From assembly GCF_030403745.1 (NCBI RefSeq), contig NZ_JAQMWP010000006.1:310001-374000 (forward strand): a DNA stretch of 64,000 bases, given 5' to 3'. The translations under genes and the position numbers were made by a program. The notes beneath the pieces were generated by a model that made no database searches, was not told where the DNA came from, and worked only from the letters and a program-made list of their open reading frames with translations. The stretch is from Streptomyces sp. S.PB5 (GTDB taxonomy: Bacteria; Actinomycetota; Actinomycetes; Streptomycetales; Streptomycetaceae). This document shows, piece by piece, positions 1-8,369 of this stretch (positions are counted from its first letter, which is position 1; each line of letters begins with the position of its first letter).

Positions 1-1
1 C

Positions 2-418
2 CGCCGTCTGAAGCAGCGCAACGACATCAAGCTCGTGATCATCGACTATCTCCAGCTGATGCAGTCCGGCAAGCGCTCCGAGAGCCGTCAGCAGGAGGTG
101 TCGGACATGTCCCGTAACCTCAAGCTGCTGGCCAAGGAGCTGGAGGTCCCGGTCATCGCGCTCTCGCAGCTCAACCGTGGTCCCGAGCAGCGCACGGACA
201 AGAAGCCGCAGGTGTCCGACCTGCGTGAGTCCGGCTCCATCGAGCAGGACGCCGACATGGTGATCCTGCTCCACCGTGAGGACGCCTACGAGAAGGAGTC
301 CCCGCGCGCCGGCGAGGCGGACATCATCGTGGGCAAGCACCGTAACGGTCCGACGGCCACGATCACGGTCGCCTTCCAGGGCCACTACTCGCGCTTCGTG
401 GACATGGCGCAGACCTGA
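2..418 (+). CDS. dnaB: Replicative DNA helicase DnaB, C-terminal part
   Basis: This is the 3' end of the hexameric replicative helicase, which unwinds DNA ahead of the polymerase at the fork. The frame is open from base 2, so the gene begins outside the window. Visible RecA-core elements are the Walker B strand (LVIIDYLQLM), the conserved ALSQLNRGPE segment and the GSIEQDADMV motif found near the C-terminus of DnaB. The protein stops normally at TGA 416-418 after a short tail. No intein signature is present in this part. The next gene starts about 60 bp downstream and is not functionally related. Confidence 0.95.
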   Translation, partial: RRLKQRNDIKLVIIDYLQLMQSGKRSESRQQEVSDMSRNLKLLAKELEVPVIALSQLNRGPEQRTDKKPQVSDLRESGSIEQDADMVILLHREDAYEKESPRAGEADIIVGKHRNGPTATITVAFQGHYSRFVDMAQT

Positions 419-479
419 GCCACCTGCCGCGGAGGTATTGGGTTCGACGTCCCGGTGCCCCGCAGGGTGGACTGGGCGC

Positions 480-1865
480 ATGACGACATCTCAGGAAGAG
501 CTGCTACCCGGTACGCGCCGGGCCCTGCTGCACCGTATCGCCGTGGCCCAGGCCGAGGGGCGCGCTCCGTCGCTGGTTGCGGCGGTCGTACGGGACGGCC
601 GGACCGTCTGGCACGGCTCGCGGACCTCGGTGGACGGGCACGGGCCGGACGAGCATGTGCAGTACCGGATCGGCTCGATCACCAAGACCTTCACCGCCGT
701 TCTCGTGCTGCGGCTGCGCGACGAGGGGTTGCTCGACCTCGGTGACCCGTTGGAGAAGCACCTTCCGGGCACCGGCGCGGGGGAGGCCACCATCGCCGAA
801 CTGCTCGCGCACACGGCCGGGTTGGCGGCCGAGTCGCCGGCGCCCTGGTGGGAGCGCAGTCCGGGCTCTCTGCGTCCCGAACTGGCCGATGTGCTCGGTG
901 AGCAGCCCTTCCTGCATCCGGTCGGCCGCCGTTTCCACTACTCGAACCCCGGCTACACCCTGCTGGGCGCTGTGGTCGAGAAGCTGCGTGGCGCCCCATG
1001 GGAGGACGTACTCCGGCGCGAAGTGCTCGAACCCCTGGGCCTCGACCGTACGAGTGCACAGCCCCAGATGCCCCACGCGGGTGGCTGGGCGGTGCACCCG
1101 TGGGCCGATGTGATGCTTCCCGAACCCTCCGAGGACCTCGGCCTGATGGCACCGGCAGGTCAACTCTGGTCCACCACATGCGACTTGGCGAAGTTCGCGG
1201 CCTTCCTGGCGAAGGGCGACGACCGTGTGCTGAGTGCGGAGACGGTACGGGAGATGCGGACGCCCGCTGCGCCGGCTGAGGCCGCGGATGTCCTGGACGG
1301 TGTGACGTATGGGCTCGGGATGCAGGTGCAGAGCTGGGAGGGGCGGCTGCTGGTCGGGCACTCGGGGTCCCTGCCGGGCTTCCTGGCGAACCTCACCATC
1401 AGCGTGGCGGACGATGTCGCTGCGGTGGTGCTGGCCAACTGCACGTCCGGGCTGCTGCTGGGCGCGGTGGGCGCCGATCTCGTCCGCATCGTCGCCGAGG
1501 CCGAGCCGCGGATTCCCGAGCCGTGGCGGCCTGTGCCCGAAGTCGATTCGGCAGTACTGGAGTTGGCGGGCCAGTGGTACTGGGGGACCCATGCGTTCGC
1601 CCTGCGGCTGACCGCCGAGGGTGGCGTCTCTCTGGATCCCCTGAGTGGCGTCGGCCGCCGCTCGCGTTTCCGCGCGAACTCAGACGGCACGTGGACCGGG
1701 CGTGAGGGCTACTTCGCCGGAGAGCTCCTGAAGGCCGTACGGCGGCCTGACGGAAGCGTGAGCCACCTGGACCTCGGGTCGTTCGTGTTCACGCGTCAGC
1801 CGTACGACGAGGAGGCGCCTGTGCCGGGCGGAGTGGACCCGGAGGGGTGGCGCGGGATCGGTTGA
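480..1865 (+). CDS. Serine beta-lactamase-fold hydrolase (class C/PBP-like)
   Basis: A 461-residue member of the beta-lactamase/D-alanyl-D-alanine carboxypeptidase superfamily (PF00144). The three active-site signatures are visible: SxxK as SITK with the nucleophile at Ser66, YxN as YSN at 154-156, and HxG as HSG at 294-296. No signal peptide is apparent, so a cytosolic esterase or peptidase role is as likely as antibiotic hydrolysis. About 130 residues follow the catalytic domain, as in many esterase-like members. An upstream in-frame ATG at 276 overlaps dnaB and is rejected; ATG 480 matches the family start. The true substrate cannot be read from sequence. Confidence 0.85.
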   Translation: MTTSQEELLPGTRRALLHRIAVAQAEGRAPSLVAAVVRDGRTVWHGSRTSVDGHGPDEHVQYRIGSITKTFTAVLVLRLRDEGLLDLGDPLEKHLPGTGAGEATIAELLAHTAGLAAESPAPWWERSPGSLRPELADVLGEQPFLHPVGRRFHYSNPGYTLLGAVVEKLRGAPWEDVLRREVLEPLGLDRTSAQPQMPHAGGWAVHPWADVMLPEPSEDLGLMAPAGQLWSTTCDLAKFAAFLAKGDDRVLSAETVREMRTPAAPAEAADVLDGVTYGLGMQVQSWEGRLLVGHSGSLPGFLANLTISVADDVAAVVLANCTSGLLLGAVGADLVRIVAEAEPRIPEPWRPVPEVDSAVLELAGQWYWGTHAFALRLTAEGGVSLDPLSGVGRRSRFRANSDGTWTGREGYFAGELLKAVRRPDGSVSHLDLGSFVFTRQPYDEEAPVPGGVDPEGWRGIG

Positions 1866-1878
1866 GCCGTGCGGGGCG

Positions 1879-1894
1879 TGTTTCACGTGAAACA
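1879..1894. promoter_or_regulatory. parS site (ParB binding), perfect 16-mer
   Basis: TGTTTCACGTGAAACA matches the Streptomyces parS consensus at every base. ParB binds such sites and spreads to organise the origin region for segregation. Here the 16-mer is the centre of a longer palindrome, since GCGGGGCG flanks it on the left and CGCCCCGC on the right. It lies between two convergent genes, so the RNA form could also act as a bidirectional terminator. Confidence 0.9.
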
Positions 1895-1946
1895 CGCCCC
1901 GCCGCACAGGAAGACCTCCGAAGCGCCCGCCAGCCTCTCTGAGGCG

Positions 1947-2399
1947 TCAGAGCGGCAGCTTGAACCCCACATGCGAGGCCTCGAAGCCGAGCCGTTCGTA
2001 GAAGCGATGTGCGTCGGTGCGGGTGGCGTCGGAGGTCAGTTGTACCAACTGGCAGTCCTGGCGCCGGGATTCGTCGACCGCCCACTCGATGAGCTGTGTG
2101 CCCAGACCGCTGCCGCGTTCGTCGGCGTGGATGCGGACTGCTTCGATGATCGACCGGGTGGAGCCGCGCCGGGACAGCCCGGGGATGATCGTGAGCTGGA
2201 GCGTGCCGACGACACGGCCCTCGCGAACAGCGACGACCAGATGCTGGTTCGGGTCGGCGGCGAGCCGCTCCAGCGCGGACAGGTAGGGGGCGAGGTCGTC
2301 CGGTGACTCGCGCTGCGCACCCAGCGGATCGTCGGCGAGCATGGCGACGATCGAGGGGACATCGGCGGCGACGGCAGCGCGTATTTCAAGATCTCCCAT
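1947..2399 (-). CDS. GNAT family N-acetyltransferase
   Basis: A 150-residue single-domain GNAT protein. The acetyl-CoA pyrophosphate loop is visible as ERGSGLGTQL near residue 95, followed by the typical FYERLGF end motif. It would transfer an acetyl group from acetyl-CoA to an amine of unknown identity. It starts 10 bp after the stop of the MarR gene on the same strand, so the two are probably one transcript and the acetyltransferase may share the regulator's inducing signal. Confidence 0.85.
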   Translation of the reverse strand: MGDLEIRAAVAADVPSIVAMLADDPLGAQRESPDDLAPYLSALERLAADPNQHLVVAVREGRVVGTLQLTIIPGLSRRGSTRSIIEAVRIHADERGSGLGTQLIEWAVDESRRQDCQLVQLTSDATRTDAHRFYERLGFEASHVGFKLPL

Positions 2400-2409
2400 G
2401 TCGGCCAGC

Positions 2410-2883
2410 TTATGCGGGCATGTTCAGCGACTCCACGTTGAGCGACTCCACGACCCGGACCAGTGGAGCCAGTTCAGCGTTCTCGGCCGCCGCGTCGAGC
2501 GCCTCGCGCAGTGCGGAGTCATTGGTCGGCCGTGCCTCGTCGAGGAGTTTGAGGCCGGCCTCGGTGACGTTGGTGTAGATGCCGCGGCGGTCGGTGGGGC
2601 AGAGGTAGCGGGTGAGCAGGCCGCGGTCCTCCAGGCGGGTGACCAGCCGGGTGGTGGCGCTCTGGCTCAGCACGACGGCGTCGGCGACCTGCTTCATCTG
2701 CAGATGCCCGCCGTCCCCGTCGTGCTGTCGGCTGAGGACATCGAGCAGGGAGTACTCGCGCACACTCAGGTCATGCCGCGCCTGCAGGGCCCGCTCGATA
2801 TGGGCCTCGATCCTCCCGTGCAGCAGGGAGAGGGCGCACCAGCCCTGTGCGAGGGCGGTGAGTGCGGGGTCCGTCGCTGTCAT
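2410..2883 (-). CDS. MarR family transcriptional regulator
   Basis: A 157-residue winged-helix regulator. The recognition region reads LSQSATTRLVTRLEDRGLLTR, with the wing at CPTDRRGIYTNVTEAG, both typical of MarR. ATG 2883 is chosen because an AAGGAAG ribosome site precedes it; the frame stays open 23 codons further upstream without a good site. It is divergent from an MFS exporter, the classic MarR arrangement in which the regulator represses itself and the pump until a small ligand releases it. The shared intergenic region carries repeated 11-mers that fit an operator. Confidence 0.88.
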   Translation of the reverse strand: MTATDPALTALAQGWCALSLLHGRIEAHIERALQARHDLSVREYSLLDVLSRQHDGDGGHLQMKQVADAVVLSQSATTRLVTRLEDRGLLTRYLCPTDRRGIYTNVTEAGLKLLDEARPTNDSALREALDAAAENAELAPLVRVVESLNVESLNMPA

Positions 2884-2931
2884 CGGTGCTTCCTTCGTCC
2901 CGGAGCGGCTGAAACCAGGATAGAGCAGCAC

Positions 2932-2975
2932 TGCAATAGTCGGCGCTTGCAAGTATTGAGCGTCTGCAAGTATTG
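2932..2975. promoter_or_regulatory. Probable MarR operator: repeated TGCAAGTATTG
   Basis: TGCAAGTATTG occurs exactly at 2948-2958 and again at 2965-2975, a period of 17 bp. A degenerate third copy (TGCAATAGTCG) starts at 2932. The repeats fill the divergent region between the marR-type gene and the MFS gene. A CAATA/TATTG inversion is also present (2934-2938 with 2954-2958). Assignment to the adjacent regulator is inference from position. Confidence 0.5.
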
Positions 2976-3027
2976 TCTTCGGTTGTAAAGCGCTTCTGCA
3001 ACCGACTGGGAAGGTGGCGAGACCTCC

Positions 3028-4236
3028 ATGCCTCTCGCGCTTCTGGCTCTCGCGATCGGGGCCTTCGGAATCGGAACCACCGAGTTCGTGATCATGGGCT
3101 TGCTGCCCGAGGTCGCCGGAGACTTCGGCGTTTCCATCCCCACCGCCGGCTTCCTGGTGACGGGCTATGCACTCGGCGTCATGTTCGGCGCCCCGCTGAT
3201 GACGGTGCTCGGCACCAAGGTCTCCCGCAAGCGCATGCTGATGCTGCTGATGGGGCTCTTCATCGTCGGCAACCTGGTGTCGGCCCTGGCGCCCGCATTC
3301 ACGGTCATGCTGATCGGCCGGGTGATCGCCTCACTCGCCCACGGCGCCTTCTTCGGCATCGGCTCCGTCGTCGCGGCCGACCTGGTCGCCCCCGACAAGA
3401 AGGCCGGAGCCATCGCGATGATGTTCACCGGCCTCACCGTCGCCAATGTCGTGGGCGTCCCGCTCGGCACGCTCGTGGGACAGACCCTCGGCTGGCGCGT
3501 CACCTTCGCCCTCGTCGCCGCGCTCGGCGTCCTCGGCCTGGCGGGCATCGCCAAGCTGGTCCCCGACATGCCCAGGCCGGAGGGCGTCCACCTACGCCAT
3601 GAACTGGCCGCCTTCAAGAACGCCCAGGTCCTGCTCGCAATGGCGATGACCGTCCTCGGCTTCGGCGGCGTCTTCGCGGCCATCACCTACATCGCGCCGA
3701 TGATGACTCACGTCGCCGGGTTCGCCGACGGCTCCGTCACCTGGCTGCTCGTCCTCTTCGGCCTCGGAATGGTCGGCGGCAACCTCGTCGGCGGAAAGTA
3801 CGCCGACCGTGCCCTGATGCCCATGCTGTACGTGTCCCTGGGTGCCCTGGCGGTCGTCCTGGCGCTCTTCACACTCACCGCGCACAACAAGGCCCTCGCG
3901 GCCGTCACGATCGCGCTCATCGGCGCTCTGGGCTTCGCCACCGTCCCGCCGCTCCAGAAGCGCGTCCTCGACCAGGCGCACGGCGCCCCGACGCTGGCCT
4001 CGGCCGTGAACATCGGTGCCTTCAACCTGGGCAACGCGCTCTCCGCCTGGCTCGGCGGTCTGGTCATCGGCGCCGGCCTCGGCTACACCGCCCCCAACTG
4101 GGTGGGGGCCGCCCTCGCCGCGGCCGCCTTGGGGCTCGCCCTGATCTCGGCCGCTCTGGAGCGCCGCGACAGTGCGCCCAGTCAGGTCGTCGCGGGAGCT
4201 GCCCCGAGCGAGCAGAGGGCTGCCGTTCACCACTGA
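3028..4236 (+). CDS. MFS drug:H+ antiporter (DHA1 family)
   Basis: A 402-residue, 12-segment major facilitator. The N-terminal GIGTTEFVIMGLLP and the KVSRKRMLM loop after TM2 are signatures of the DHA1 group (AraJ/CmlR/PbuE-like), which exports drugs, sugars or nucleosides with proton exchange. Length is normal. ATG 3028 follows a GAAGGTGG ribosome site. It is transcribed away from the MarR gene and is probably repressed by it. The substrate cannot be inferred. Confidence 0.88.
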   Translation: MPLALLALAIGAFGIGTTEFVIMGLLPEVAGDFGVSIPTAGFLVTGYALGVMFGAPLMTVLGTKVSRKRMLMLLMGLFIVGNLVSALAPAFTVMLIGRVIASLAHGAFFGIGSVVAADLVAPDKKAGAIAMMFTGLTVANVVGVPLGTLVGQTLGWRVTFALVAALGVLGLAGIAKLVPDMPRPEGVHLRHELAAFKNAQVLLAMAMTVLGFGGVFAAITYIAPMMTHVAGFADGSVTWLLVLFGLGMVGGNLVGGKYADRALMPMLYVSLGALAVVLALFTLTAHNKALAAVTIALIGALGFATVPPLQKRVLDQAHGAPTLASAVNIGAFNLGNALSAWLGGLVIGAGLGYTAPNWVGAALAAAALGLALISAALERRDSAPSQVVAGAAPSEQRAAVHH

Positions 4237-4258
4237 CCGCACCAAGCCGTCCGCGAAA

Positions 4259-4287
4259 GACGCCGGGTCCCCAAAGGGCCCGGCGTC
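4259..4287 (+). terminator. Hairpin terminator after MFS gene
   Basis: GACGCCGGG and CCCGGCGTC form a 9-bp stem with an 11-nt loop, 22 bp after the MFS stop. There is no T tract, as is usual in Streptomyces. The neighbouring gene is convergent, so it may act in both directions. Confidence 0.65.
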
Positions 4288-4318
4288 ATCGCGTCGGCGT
4301 CACCGCGCCTCCAGTTCC

Positions 4319-5185
4319 TCAGCCCGCCGCCACCGTCACCGGTGCGAACCGTCGGTTCCAGTCACCGGGTAGCTCCGAAATCCCGTGGGTCATGACCGCG
4401 TTGAAGGCGACGGTGGCCAGTCCACGCTCCTTCAGCCACGCCAGCAGCCCTTCGTGCCGTACGTCGATGTCGGTGCGCAAGGTGAGGTCGGTGCGGGCGG
4501 CGAGGGAGGCGACCAGCGCCTTCGCGGTTTCCGTGTCCCGGGCGACCAGCGGGCCGACGACGTGGTTGTCCATGTTGGGCCACGCGGCCGCGTACCCGAT
4601 GATCCGGCCGTTCTCCTCGGCCACCCGCAGCTGATCGGCGAAGGCGGGCAGTCGCGTGACGATGTGCGTGCGGTCGGTGCCGAACACCTCCTCGTCGAGC
4701 CGGAGGATGGCGGTGAGGTCCTCGGCGGTGGCCGCGCGTGTGGCCACGGTGGGCTCGTAGCCGTCAGCCGTGAAACGGCCCCGCACCATTTCCGCCCGGC
4801 CGGTCACCTTGAAGCCGAGTTCCTCGTAGAGCGGGCGGCCGTTCGGCGTTGCGTGCAGGGTCAGTGGGGTGGTGCCCATCTCCGTGAGCACATGGCGCAT
4901 CAGTCGGCGGCCGATGCCCTGGCGGGCGTGCCGTTCGGCGACCAGCACCATGCCGATCGCTCCCAGATCGGGACGGTCCCGCGGCCCGTACTCGGTGACG
5001 ACGCAGGCGGTGACGAGCCCGCCCTCGGGGTCGTCGATGCCGTATCCCTTCCCGGATGTCAGGAGGAAGCCCCACTTGTGTTCCTCGCGTGGCCACCCCC
5101 GGTCCTCGGACAAGTCGGCGCAGGCGGTGAGATCGCGAAGCGTCAGTCGGCGGATGGGCAGATCGGCGAGGGAAGGTGTCGACAC
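4319..5185 (-). CDS. Tandem-GNAT acetyltransferase
   Basis: The product has two GNAT folds. The N-terminal one carries ARQGIGRRLMRHVL as the acetyl-CoA loop and LYEELGFKVTG at its end. The C-terminal one is more degenerate (a GYAAAWPN strand, then a LATVAFNAVMTHG ending). Such two-domain proteins acetylate small molecules or proteins; the substrate is unknown. The start is uncertain. GTG 5185 lies just before the domain, while ATG 5239 and ATG 5257 are in frame further upstream, and none has a strong ribosome site. Confidence 0.8.
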   Translation of the reverse strand: MSTPSLADLPIRRLTLRDLTACADLSEDRGWPREEHKWGFLLTSGKGYGIDDPEGGLVTACVVTEYGPRDRPDLGAIGMVLVAERHARQGIGRRLMRHVLTEMGTTPLTLHATPNGRPLYEELGFKVTGRAEMVRGRFTADGYEPTVATRAATAEDLTAILRLDEEVFGTDRTHIVTRLPAFADQLRVAEENGRIIGYAAAWPNMDNHVVGPLVARDTETAKALVASLAARTDLTLRTDIDVRHEGLLAWLKERGLATVAFNAVMTHGISELPGDWNRRFAPVTVAAG

Positions 5186-5295
5186 GCAGGTCAGGCTGTC
5201 TGACGGGTGCCCTCGGCGTCCACCTGTTTCCGGTGACATGTACGAGGTTTTGGCCATGTCGTAGCCGACCGCACAGCACCCCGACAGGTGCCGCA

Positions 5296-5311
5296 TGTTT
5301 CACGTGAAACA
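5296..5311. promoter_or_regulatory. parS site, perfect 16-mer
   Basis: TGTTTCACGTGAAACA with extra symmetric flanks (GCA on the left, TGC on the right) lies between the divergent tandem-GNAT and HAD genes. An ATG overlapping it starts the longest HAD reading frame, but the real start is downstream at 5347. Confidence 0.9.
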
Positions 5312-5346
5312 TGCGCGAACGACGGACCAGGTTAGCCTCGAGAACC

Positions 5347-5979
5347 ATGGCGAGACTTCATCTCTTCGACCTCGACGGAACGCTGCTGTACGGCACCTCC
5401 TCGCCGGTGGAGATCTCCCGGCAACTCGGGCTGGAAGCCGAGACCGTGGCGCTCGATCAGGCGATCTCGGCGGGACTGATAGAGCCGCCCGAGTATGCGG
5501 CGCGGGTTCGTGAGCTGTGGGCGGAACTCACCGAGGCCCATGTGTCGGCTGCTTTCGAGGGTGCTCCGTGGCTGGCCGGGATTCGAGATGTCTGGGAGGA
5601 GATCCGCCAGAACGGCGACTACTGCGCCGTCGTGTCGCTCTCGCCATCCTTCTTCGTCGAGCGACTCATCGACTGGGGTGCGCACGCGGCGCATGGATCG
5701 CGTTTTCCCGCCGTGCCGTTCACCGAACCCGTCGACCCGGCCGGGATTCTCAGTGCCGCTGCCAAAGTGCTGATCGCCGACCGGCTGTGCGAGGAGTTCG
5801 GAGTCACCCGGGCCGACTGTGTTGCGTACGGGGATTCGTCCTCGGACAGGGATCTGTTCGGCGCGGTACCGGTCTCCGTCGCGGTCAATGCGGACAGCCA
5901 TCTCTCGGGCCTCGCCACACATGTCTACACGGGCGGAGATCTGTGGGATGCCTATGAATTGGTGCGCACCGCCCGGTAA
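5347..5979 (+). CDS. HAD-superfamily phosphatase (SerB-like, subfamily IB)
   Basis: A 210-residue haloacid dehalogenase-fold phosphohydrolase. Motif I is FDLDGTLL with nucleophile Asp about 8 residues from the start, motif II is VVSLSPS, and motif III/IV is the C-terminal AYGDSSSDRDLF. The layout (all-alpha cap, GDSxxD ending) matches phosphoserine-phosphatase-like HAD-IB proteins. ATG 5347 is chosen because it places motif I at the usual distance; the longer frame would start within parS. Substrate unknown. Confidence 0.85.
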   Translation: MARLHLFDLDGTLLYGTSSPVEISRQLGLEAETVALDQAISAGLIEPPEYAARVRELWAELTEAHVSAAFEGAPWLAGIRDVWEEIRQNGDYCAVVSLSPSFFVERLIDWGAHAAHGSRFPAVPFTEPVDPAGILSAAAKVLIADRLCEEFGVTRADCVAYGDSSSDRDLFGAVPVSVAVNADSHLSGLATHVYTGGDLWDAYELVRTAR

Positions 5980-6350
5980 TTGAAGCAATTGACGGTTCGC
6001 CCCTCGTCCCATTCATGGAGGTGGGAGGGGGGACTTGTGGGCGCGGCGGCGACCGGTAGGGTCTACTCCGGTTGGGCGGGGCAGCCTAACGGGACGGAGA
6101 GATCGAAGACCTGCATTTTCGGTTATGAGGCCGACGTGTCCCCATGCGGTGGGATGCTGCGGTGAGAGCGCTGCGGCCAATGTCACACTCTCGCCTTACT
6201 TGTCCGTATGGAGCGCGAATACGGGTTGAATATGGCCGCATTGGCCGCGGCCATGAGCGGGGAAAGCAAGTCGTCTACGGGGGAAAGCAGGCACATTCCG
6301 ACCGAGGAAGTGCGCAGACCGACCGAAAGATGTTCGAGGCGAGGCACACC
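5980..6350. other. Intergenic region with an inverted repeat
   Basis: A 371-bp stretch between the HAD gene and the haemoglobin-reductase gene with no convincing protein. ATGGCCGC (6232-6239) and GCGGCCAT (6247-6254) form an inverted repeat with a 7-nt spacer, about 100 bp before the downstream start. It could be an operator or a leader hairpin. I see no NsrR-type site that I can support. Confidence 0.35.
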
Positions 6351-7766
6351 ATGGACGCTCCGACCACCACGTCGGCCGACAACGGCACTTCCGGCGGCGG
6401 GAGCGGCTGGTTCACGCCGCACACACAGCCGGCGGCGACACCGGGCAGCGAGCAGGAGACGGCCGACGGGAACCGGCTGGCGGCGCTCCGCCCGGTCGGC
6501 AGGACCACGCCAGACGCCGATGCGTTCCCACCGGCACAGAGCACACCGACCTCGGCCTCGCACGAGATACCGGCCCCCGCACCGGCGGAACCCCCGCCCC
6601 CCGAACCCCGTGTACCCCCGCAGCGCTCCAACCCGGCGCAGGCCCAGGAAGCCTCCCCGGACGCGATTCTCATCCGCCGGACCATGGCCGAGGTCGCCCC
6701 CGTGGCCGGCAAGGTCACCTCGTACTTCTACGCCCTGCTCTTCGTCCGCCATCCCGATCTGCGCTCGCTCTTCCCGGCCGCGATGGACACTCAGCGGGAC
6801 CGGCTGCTGAAGGCGCTGCTCACCGCGGCGGAGCACATCGACAACACCCGGGTGCTCGTCGACTACCTGCAGAACCTCGGCCGCGGCCACCGCAAGTACG
6901 GCACCCGGGCCGAGCACTATCCGGCCGTCGGCGAGTGCCTCATCGGCGCTCTGAGCAAGTACGCCGAGCGGATCTGGGGTCCGGAATTCGAGGCGGCCTG
7001 GGTCCGGGCGTACACGACGATCTCGCAGGTGATGATCGACGCGGCGGCCGCGGACGAACTGCGTGCCCCGGCCTGGTGGTACGCGGAGGTCGTGTCGCAT
7101 GACCTGCGGACGCCGGACGTCGCGGTCGTCACCGTCCGCCCCGACCAGCCCTATCCCTTCCTCGCCGGGCAGTACACAAGCCTGGAGACCCCCTGGTGGC
7201 CTCGGATCTGGCGGCACTACTCCTTCGCCTCGGCGCCCCGTGCCGACGGGCTGCTGTCGTTCCATGTGAAGGCCGTCCCCGCGGGCTGGGTCTCCAACGC
7301 CCTGGTCCAGCGTGCCCGGCCCGGCGACATCCTCCGGCTCGGCCCGGCGGCCGGCTCGATGACCGTGGACCACACCACCGACAGCGGGCTGCTCTGCCTG
7401 GGCGGCGGCACCGGCATCGCACCCATCAAGGCCCTGGTCGAGGATGTCGCCGACCGCGGCGAACGACGGCCGGTCGAGGTGTTCTACGGAGCCCGCACCG
7501 ACTACGACCTGTACGACATCGACACGATGCTCAGGCTCCAGCAGTCCCACCCATGGCTCTCGGTCCGCGCGATCATCGACCAGCAGGCCCGGGTCCAACT
7601 CCCTGACGCCATCCGTCAGTACGGCCCCTGGAACGAGTACGACGCTTTCGTCTCGGGCCCGCCCGGAATGATCCGCAGCGGGGTGCACGCCCTCAGGGAC
7701 ATCGGCATTCCGTCGGAGCGCATACGCCACGACTCCGTGGAGGAACTCGTGGTCGTCGGGGACTGA
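6351..7766 (+). CDS. Globin-FAD/NAD reductase fusion (flavohaemoprotein-like)
   Basis: A 471-residue protein with a Pro/Ala-rich, probably disordered region at 1-100, a globin domain at about 103-235 and a ferredoxin-NADP reductase-type module at about 240-468. Globin landmarks are Tyr127 (B10 position, FYALLF) and proximal His180 (GRGHRKYG). The reductase has the FAD motif RHYS at 288-291 and the nucleotide motif GGGTGIAPIK at 351-360. Flavohaemoglobins of this layout convert NO plus O2 to nitrate using NAD(P)H. ATG 6351 is preceded by GAGG; an ATG 7 codons upstream is possible. The long N-terminal extension is unusual, as most flavohaemoglobins start at the globin. Confidence 0.85.
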   Translation: MDAPTTTSADNGTSGGGSGWFTPHTQPAATPGSEQETADGNRLAALRPVGRTTPDADAFPPAQSTPTSASHEIPAPAPAEPPPPEPRVPPQRSNPAQAQEASPDAILIRRTMAEVAPVAGKVTSYFYALLFVRHPDLRSLFPAAMDTQRDRLLKALLTAAEHIDNTRVLVDYLQNLGRGHRKYGTRAEHYPAVGECLIGALSKYAERIWGPEFEAAWVRAYTTISQVMIDAAAADELRAPAWWYAEVVSHDLRTPDVAVVTVRPDQPYPFLAGQYTSLETPWWPRIWRHYSFASAPRADGLLSFHVKAVPAGWVSNALVQRARPGDILRLGPAAGSMTVDHTTDSGLLCLGGGTGIAPIKALVEDVADRGERRPVEVFYGARTDYDLYDIDTMLRLQQSHPWLSVRAIIDQQARVQLPDAIRQYGPWNEYDAFVSGPPGMIRSGVHALRDIGIPSERIRHDSVEELVVVGD

Positions 7767-7798
7767 CCCCGGCCCAGTCCGGGAGCCCCGGCCAGGTC

Positions 7799-8281
7799 TC
7801 AGCCCAGGTCCGGCGCGTGCATGGCCCGTACGCCCTCGATGTTGCCGTCGAGGTAGTGCCGCAGCGACAGCGGAACGAGGTGCACGGAGGCGATCCCGAC
7901 ACGGGTGAACGGCACTCGCACGATCTCGTACTCGCCGATGGGCTCGTCGACCTCGGGGCCGTGCCGCAGCGAGGTGTCCATGGACTCCAGGTGACAGACG
8001 AAGAAGTGCTGGACCTTCACCCCGGTCGCGCCGCCGTCCTCGCCGATGTGCTCGACGGTGTCGACGAAGCAGGGCACCACATCGGTGATCTTGGCGCCGA
8101 GTTCCTCGTACACCTCGCGGTGCAGGGCGTCGACGACAGTTGTGTCGGTCGGCTCGACCCCGCCACCGGGGGTGAGCCAGTAGGGATCCATGCCGGGCTT
8201 CGTGCGCTTGATCAGGATCAGGTCATCGCCGTCCAGGAGAACGGCACGTGCGGTGCGCTTGACCACGGGTCGGACGGTCAT
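7799..8281 (-). CDS. NUDIX hydrolase
   Basis: A 160-residue single-domain NUDIX protein. The Nudix box spans about residues 39-62: GGGVEPTD followed by ALHREVYEELG. It keeps the REVxEE metal-binding core, but Asp replaces the first conserved Glu after the glycines. It would hydrolyse a nucleoside diphosphate linked to another group. A degenerate parS lies 21 bp upstream of the start. The gene is on the same strand as the LysR gene, with about 90 bp between them. Confidence 0.88.
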   Translation of the reverse strand: MTVRPVVKRTARAVLLDGDDLILIKRTKPGMDPYWLTPGGGVEPTDTTVVDALHREVYEELGAKITDVVPCFVDTVEHIGEDGGATGVKVQHFFVCHLESMDTSLRHGPEVDEPIGEYEIVRVPFTRVGIASVHLVPLSLRHYLDGNIEGVRAMHAPDLG

Positions 8282-8301
8282 GGGGGAAATGTGGCCCGGT
8301 T

Positions 8302-8317
8302 GGTTCCACGTGAAACA
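8302..8317. promoter_or_regulatory. Degenerate parS-like site (two mismatches)
   Basis: GGTTCCACGTGAAACA differs from the parS consensus at positions 1 and 5. It keeps the central CACGTGAAAC. It lies just upstream of the NUDIX start, so it may be a weak or decaying ParB site. Confidence 0.5.
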
Positions 8318-8369
8318 TCGCATGCCGTCATCGGTCGAGCTCACCCTGTGACCGTCGGAAAGGTGCAGG

